This document shows, piece after piece, positions 6,175 through 9,330 of a DNA stretch of 9,330 nt. The notes beneath the pieces were generated by a model. It searched no databases. It was given only the letters and a program-made list of their open reading frames with translations, and was not told the origin of the DNA. The number at the start of each line of letters is the position of its first letter. Position 1 is the stretch's first letter. Source of the stretch: Gammaproteobacteria bacterium (lineage in GTDB: Bacteria; Pseudomonadota; Gammaproteobacteria; Eutrophobiales; Eutrophobiaceae); contig JAENIZ010000144.1 in the NCBI GenBank assembly GCA_016844485.1, positions 1 through 9,330 on the forward strand. The letters are read 5' to 3'. Both the position numbers and the translations under genes were made by a program.

Positions 6175-7640
6175 GTCTCATTAATAAATTACTCAACGAT
6201 CTTGAAGGCCGCCAGGCATACCTGTCCAATAATCAGGATTATGTGCTGGATGGGCTCTACTCCGCCTATGATGTAGAAATGCGATATCAACCGGGCAAAA
6301 AAAAATATTATTATATTATTCTTCTGTTTATTTCCGCCGCTATATATCTTTCCCTCTCGTATTTTAATTACTATCTTAATAAAGAAAGTTATATCAACGT
6401 ACCGGCAAATTTTACCAAATCACACCCGGATATGATTGTGAATACTGATGTTATATCTGCACGTAATCCGGAAACAATTGAAGAAAATAATATCGCTGAA
6501 GATAGTCAAATTACTCATAGATATGATGTCAGCCTGAAACTCGATCAGGAATTGAAGTTTATCAGCGAGAAAATTTTTGACACGATTAGTGGACAATCAA
6601 AAGAAAAAGCCGCCATTCAAAATATTAATATTGAGTCAAATGGTGAAATTATTACCTTAACATTTCTCCTTCCCATTGAAACTGATTATCTTGTTTACTC
6701 GCTTGAAGCCCCTGACAGGACTGTATTTGAAATTGATGATGTGGATTATTCAGGTGAATTACCGGATATTAATCGGCTTGATTACATCACCGGTGTTCGT
6801 AAACGGCTTGATGAAGATGGTAATTTTATGTTTGTACTCGAATCACAAAGACCCCTTTTAATTGAAAAAACCGACATTACAGAGATTGATAATCAATTCC
6901 AGTTACAGGTTTCCTTGTTACCGAAGGAAGCACCGGAAATAATGGAAGCAGAAGATTCTAAGCCACTTGTTAAAGTTGATGAATCAATAGCCCAGGTGCA
7001 GACTGCCTTGCAAGGCGCTGTTATTAAAATACCTCATGAGGGTATTCCAGTTTCAGAAACGGATAAATTGCTGTATGAAGGCAACAGACTTTATCAGCAA
7101 GGGCAGATCACGCATGGCCTGGAGAAATTCTATACGGCAGTAAAAGCTGACGAGAGTCATGTATCAGCGAGATCAACACTTGCGGCAAAATTGATCGAAC
7201 AGGGGCAGCGTGATTTGGCGTATTCCGTGCTCCAGGAAGGTTTGCGCCTTTATCCCGGACAAACAGAGTGGACAAAATTGCTCGCACAGGCCTATATAGA
7301 TGCCGGAGATTTGCATACAGCCAAAGGAATATTGTCAGAATCAATCCCCGACGCCTCCAGAGATCCGGATTATCATGCGCTTTATGCTGCACTACTGCAA
7401 AAGCTGGAACTGCACAAAGAAGCGGCAATCACCTACCGGAATTTGCTGCAATTGTATCCTGATAATGGAATCTGGTGGATGGGACTTGCAATCTCGCTGG
7501 AGGCCATATCCAGAAACAAGGATGCCTTGTTTGCATATAGAAATGCGCTTAACGGGCAGTCATTGACGCCTGAAACACATCAATATATTACTCAGCGTAT
7601 CCGTTTCCTCAATCAGCAGCTTGCCAATGATCCCGCGTAA
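6171..7640 (+). CDS. mshN: MSHA biogenesis protein MshN (membrane-anchored TPR protein)
   Basis: Encodes 489 residues. It begins MSLINKLLNDLEGRQ, the conserved start of MshN, with a short cytoplasmic segment and a single transmembrane helix (about residues 46-65). The periplasmic part has an AMIN-like beta domain (about 148-250, with 'LEAPDRTVFEIDDV') and a C-terminal TPR array (about 298-465; 'LLYEGNRLYQQGQITHGLEK', 'ALYAALLQKLELHKEAA'). TPRs suggest protein-protein scaffolding, and AMIN-like domains bind peptidoglycan or secretins in related systems, so a role next to MshM in secretin placement is inferred. ATG 6171 overlaps the mshM stop by 4 nt. The 5' third is notably AT-rich (19 of 60 bases are G or C at 6481-6540). 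Confidence 0.9.
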   Translation: MSLINKLLNDLEGRQAYLSNNQDYVLDGLYSAYDVEMRYQPGKKKYYYIILLFISAAIYLSLSYFNYYLNKESYINVPANFTKSHPDMIVNTDVISARNPETIEENNIAEDSQITHRYDVSLKLDQELKFISEKIFDTISGQSKEKAAIQNINIESNGEIITLTFLLPIETDYLVYSLEAPDRTVFEIDDVDYSGELPDINRLDYITGVRKRLDEDGNFMFVLESQRPLLIEKTDITEIDNQFQLQVSLLPKEAPEIMEAEDSKPLVKVDESIAQVQTALQGAVIKIPHEGIPVSETDKLLYEGNRLYQQGQITHGLEKFYTAVKADESHVSARSTLAAKLIEQGQRDLAYSVLQEGLRLYPGQTEWTKLLAQAYIDAGDLHTAKGILSESIPDASRDPDYHALYAALLQKLELHKEAAITYRNLLQLYPDNGIWWMGLAISLEAISRNKDALFAYRNALNGQSLTPETHQYITQRIRFLNQQLANDPA

Positions 7641-7896
7641 AAAAATCATGCTGGGCGACCTGCTGGTCGAGAGCAAGCTGATTTCCAAGACTCAACTTGA
7701 AGACGCTCTTGCCGAACAGAAGAAGAGTGGCCGCAAATTAGGCCGTGTTCTTATAGAGAACGGATATATAACAGAGGACCAGATGCTTGAAGTCTTGTCT
7801 AAACAGCTCAGCATACCGTTTGTCGATCTGGTGCATTTCAACTTTAATCCTGATGTTATGCCGATCCAACCAACATTTTTGCCTATGACGAGCTGA
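7627..7896 (+). CDS. mshE: MshE N-terminal fragment: MshEN cyclic-di-GMP receptor domain (frame-disrupted gene)
   Basis: Reads 89 residues from ATG 7627, which lies 14 nt inside the 3' end of mshN. The start MIPRKKIMLGDLLVES is typical of MshE. Two consecutive MshEN repeats are visible: residues 8-31 (MLGDLLVESKLI...ALAEQ) and a second beginning KLGRVLIENGYITEDQ and ending LSKQ, followed by 'IPFVDLVHFNFNPDV'. MshEN binds c-di-GMP and controls the MshE ATPase in Vibrio cholerae. In the first repeat Met replaces the usual Arg (RLG) and Lys replaces the Gly at position 10 of the repeat. The frame leaves homology after 'NPDVM' (about 7859), where family members continue with about 25-30 more residues before 'ADPTN', and it stops at TGA 7894-7896. 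TTG 7621 is a less likely start. Confidence 0.8.
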   Translation: MIPRKKIMLGDLLVESKLISKTQLEDALAEQKKSGRKLGRVLIENGYITEDQMLEVLSKQLSIPFVDLVHFNFNPDVMPIQPTFLPMTS

Positions 7897-9293
7897 CAAG
7901 AATATTAAAACGCCCGGTTCATCTCGCAGTTATTCGGGAATCTGATCTCCTCAGGACGATTGATACGGTTTACCGCAAGACTGATGAAATTTCAGGGTTT
8001 GCCGAAGAGTTGAGCGATGAACTCGCCGAAAGTGATATAGACCTTGGCGCATTATTATCATCGGCAGATGTAACGGATGCGCCGGTTGTCAAACTTCTCT
8101 ATTCGTTGTTTGAAGATGCATTACAGATCCATGCCTCGGATATTCATATTGAACCTGACGAGGATGTTCTGCGTATTCGCCAACGTGTGGATGGTGTATT
8201 GCAGGAACATACAATGACTGAAACCCGGATTGCCCCTTCGCTTGTGCTCAAACTCAAGCTGATGGCGGGACTGGATATCTCTGAGAAACGTATGCCTCAG
8301 GACGGAAGGTTCAGCGTCAATGTCAAGGAACATAATATCGACGTGCGTATTTCAACCATGCCAGTGCAATATGGTGAATCTGTTGTCATGCGTTTATTAG
8401 ACCAGACGGGGGGCACGCTTGATCTCAATTCGCTGGGTATGCCGGATACAATCCTGAAACGATTTGAACGGCTGATCAGGCGTCCGCACGGCATGATCCT
8501 GGTTACAGGACCGACCGGCAGTGGCAAGACAACCACGCTTTATGCAGCGTTGAAGACGCTTAATTCACCTGAAAAAAAGATCATTACCATCGAAGACCCG
8601 GTTGAGTATCGTCTATCCAGGATTAATCAAATCCAGGTCAAGATAGATATCGGATTGAGTTTTGCAAGGGTATTGCGATCTGCGTTGCGCCAGGACCCGG
8701 ATATCATCCTGATAGGTGAAATACGGGATGAGGAGACTGCAGAAATCGGATTACGGGCAGCAATGACCGGACATATGGTCCTATCAACGCTGCATACCAA
8801 TGATTCCGTCAGTACCGTTAACCGCCTGATGGACATGGGGATAAAGGGCTACCTGCTTTCATCCGCACTACACGCCATTCTTGCGCAACGGCTGGTGCGC
8901 CGTATTTGCCAGAGTTGTGCGCAAGCAGCGGATTTGAATTTACAACAACAGGCATGGCTGAAAATTCATGGCAATGAAAGTGTATTCAATACGACGTTCA
9001 AGCTGGGCATGGGATGCGGGCATTGTAATTATACCGGTTATCAGGGACGGATCGGTGTTTACGAGCTGCTTGAGTTTGATCAGGCACTGTCAGATGCGCT
9101 GAGCCAGGGAGATACTGCCAGTTTCGGCAATATGGCAAGAAGTATGGCGGGCTTCCGGCCACTCAACATGGTTGCCCTGCAATATGCCATTGAAGGCCTG
9201 ACTTCCATGGATGAGGTAATGCGTATCTCCGCTGATATTGATGTTTTAATCGACGAGCAGATTGATCCGAAACAAAAAGGTGTTGCGATTTAA
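7860..9293 (+). CDS. mshE: MshE C-terminal fragment: GspE/PilB-type assembly ATPase core (frame-disrupted gene)
   Basis: Homology resumes in another frame at GCC 7860 (ADPTNIFAYDELTRILKRP) and runs to TAA 9291-9293, ending one base into the mshG ATG. It holds the whole secretion-ATPase core: the N2 domain ('HASDIHIEPDEDVLRIRQRV'), Walker A GPTGSGKT (8508-8531), an aspartate box ('ITIEDPVEY'), Walker B 'DPDIILIGEIRDEE' (about 8694-8735), a histidine box ('GHMVLSTLHTND') and a zinc tetracysteine motif (Cys codons at 8907, 8916, 9015 and 9024). It drives MSHA pilus extension. Within this frame the first plausible start is TTG 8010 (SDELAESD), since no ATG or GTG lies between 7860 and there. As given, the ATPase is cut off from its MshEN sensor by a deletion of 3n+1 nt near 7859, or by an assembly error. 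Confidence 0.88.
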   Translation, partial: ADPTNIFAYDELTRILKRPVHLAVIRESDLLRTIDTVYRKTDEISGFAEELSDELAESDIDLGALLSSADVTDAPVVKLLYSLFEDALQIHASDIHIEPDEDVLRIRQRVDGVLQEHTMTETRIAPSLVLKLKLMAGLDISEKRMPQDGRFSVNVKEHNIDVRISTMPVQYGESVVMRLLDQTGGTLDLNSLGMPDTILKRFERLIRRPHGMILVTGPTGSGKTTTLYAALKTLNSPEKKIITIEDPVEYRLSRINQIQVKIDIGLSFARVLRSALRQDPDIILIGEIRDEETAEIGLRAAMTGHMVLSTLHTNDSVSTVNRLMDMGIKGYLLSSALHAILAQRLVRRICQSCAQAADLNLQQQAWLKIHGNESVFNTTFKLGMGCGHCNYTGYQGRIGVYELLEFDQALSDALSQGDTASFGNMARSMAGFRPLNMVALQYAIEGLTSMDEVMRISADIDVLIDEQIDPKQKGVAI

Positions 9294-9330
9294 TGCCAGT
9301 ATTTGCCTATAAGGGAAGAGGTACCCGCGG
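9293..9330 (+). CDS. mshG: MSHA biogenesis protein MshG (GspF/PilC-like), first codons only
   Basis: ATG 9293-9295 overlaps the mshE stop by one base (TAATG). The 12 complete codons read MPVFAYKGRGTR and the next two bases fit Gly, matching the conserved opening of GspF/PilC/MshG platform proteins (M..F.YKGRD..G). mshG follows mshE in known MSHA operons. MshG is a polytopic inner-membrane protein that couples the MshE motor to pilin assembly. The rest lies beyond the window. Confidence 0.8.
   Translation, partial: MPVFAYKGRGTR

Overview
This window holds the secretion and assembly half of an MSHA-type (mannose-sensitive haemagglutinin) type IV pilus locus from a pseudomonadote, probably a gammaproteobacterium or a close relative. 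All genes are on the + strand. The order is: 3' end of an MshQ-like (DUF6701) gene, a 290-bp AT-rich gap, then mshI, an mshI2/PilN-type gene, mshJ, mshK, mshL, mshM, mshN, mshE and the first 13 codons of mshG. I recognised the families from conserved protein patterns recalled from memory; no database search was possible.

Region by region: 1-521 is the GC-rich end of the DUF6701 gene, a large surface or tip-associated protein of MSHA loci. 522-830 is non-coding and contains AT-rich dyads and direct repeats that probably include the promoter of the msh operon. 831-3395 encodes the inner-membrane alignment complex (MshI = PilM-like, MshI2 = PilN-like, MshJ = PilO/GspM-like, MshK = PilP/GspC-like). 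3408-5066 encodes the lipoprotein secretin MshL. 5236-7640 encodes the ExeA-like ATPase MshM and the TPR protein MshN. 7627-9293 encodes the extension ATPase MshE with its N-terminal MshEN (c-di-GMP receptor) domain. mshG (GspF/PilC-like platform protein) begins at 9293. Short gaps and stop/start overlaps (ATGA at 1787 and 6171, TAATG at 9291, a 14-nt overlap at 7627) show one polycistronic unit.

The proteins form one machine: MshE powers pilin polymerisation through MshG, MshI/I2/J/K connect the inner membrane to MshL, and the pilus leaves through the MshL ring, with MshM and MshN as accessory factors.

The main surprise is that three of the nine operon genes are out of frame as given. mshI2 has lost an internal segment near 2015 with a frame change. 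mshL has an apparent single extra base near 5049 that removes a recognisable 47-residue tail. mshE has lost about 25-30 residues near 7859 with a frame change, which separates the c-di-GMP sensor domain from the ATPase. Either the operon is decaying in this strain or the assembly carries indels here; read-level data would decide. I see no sign of an undescribed system beyond this.
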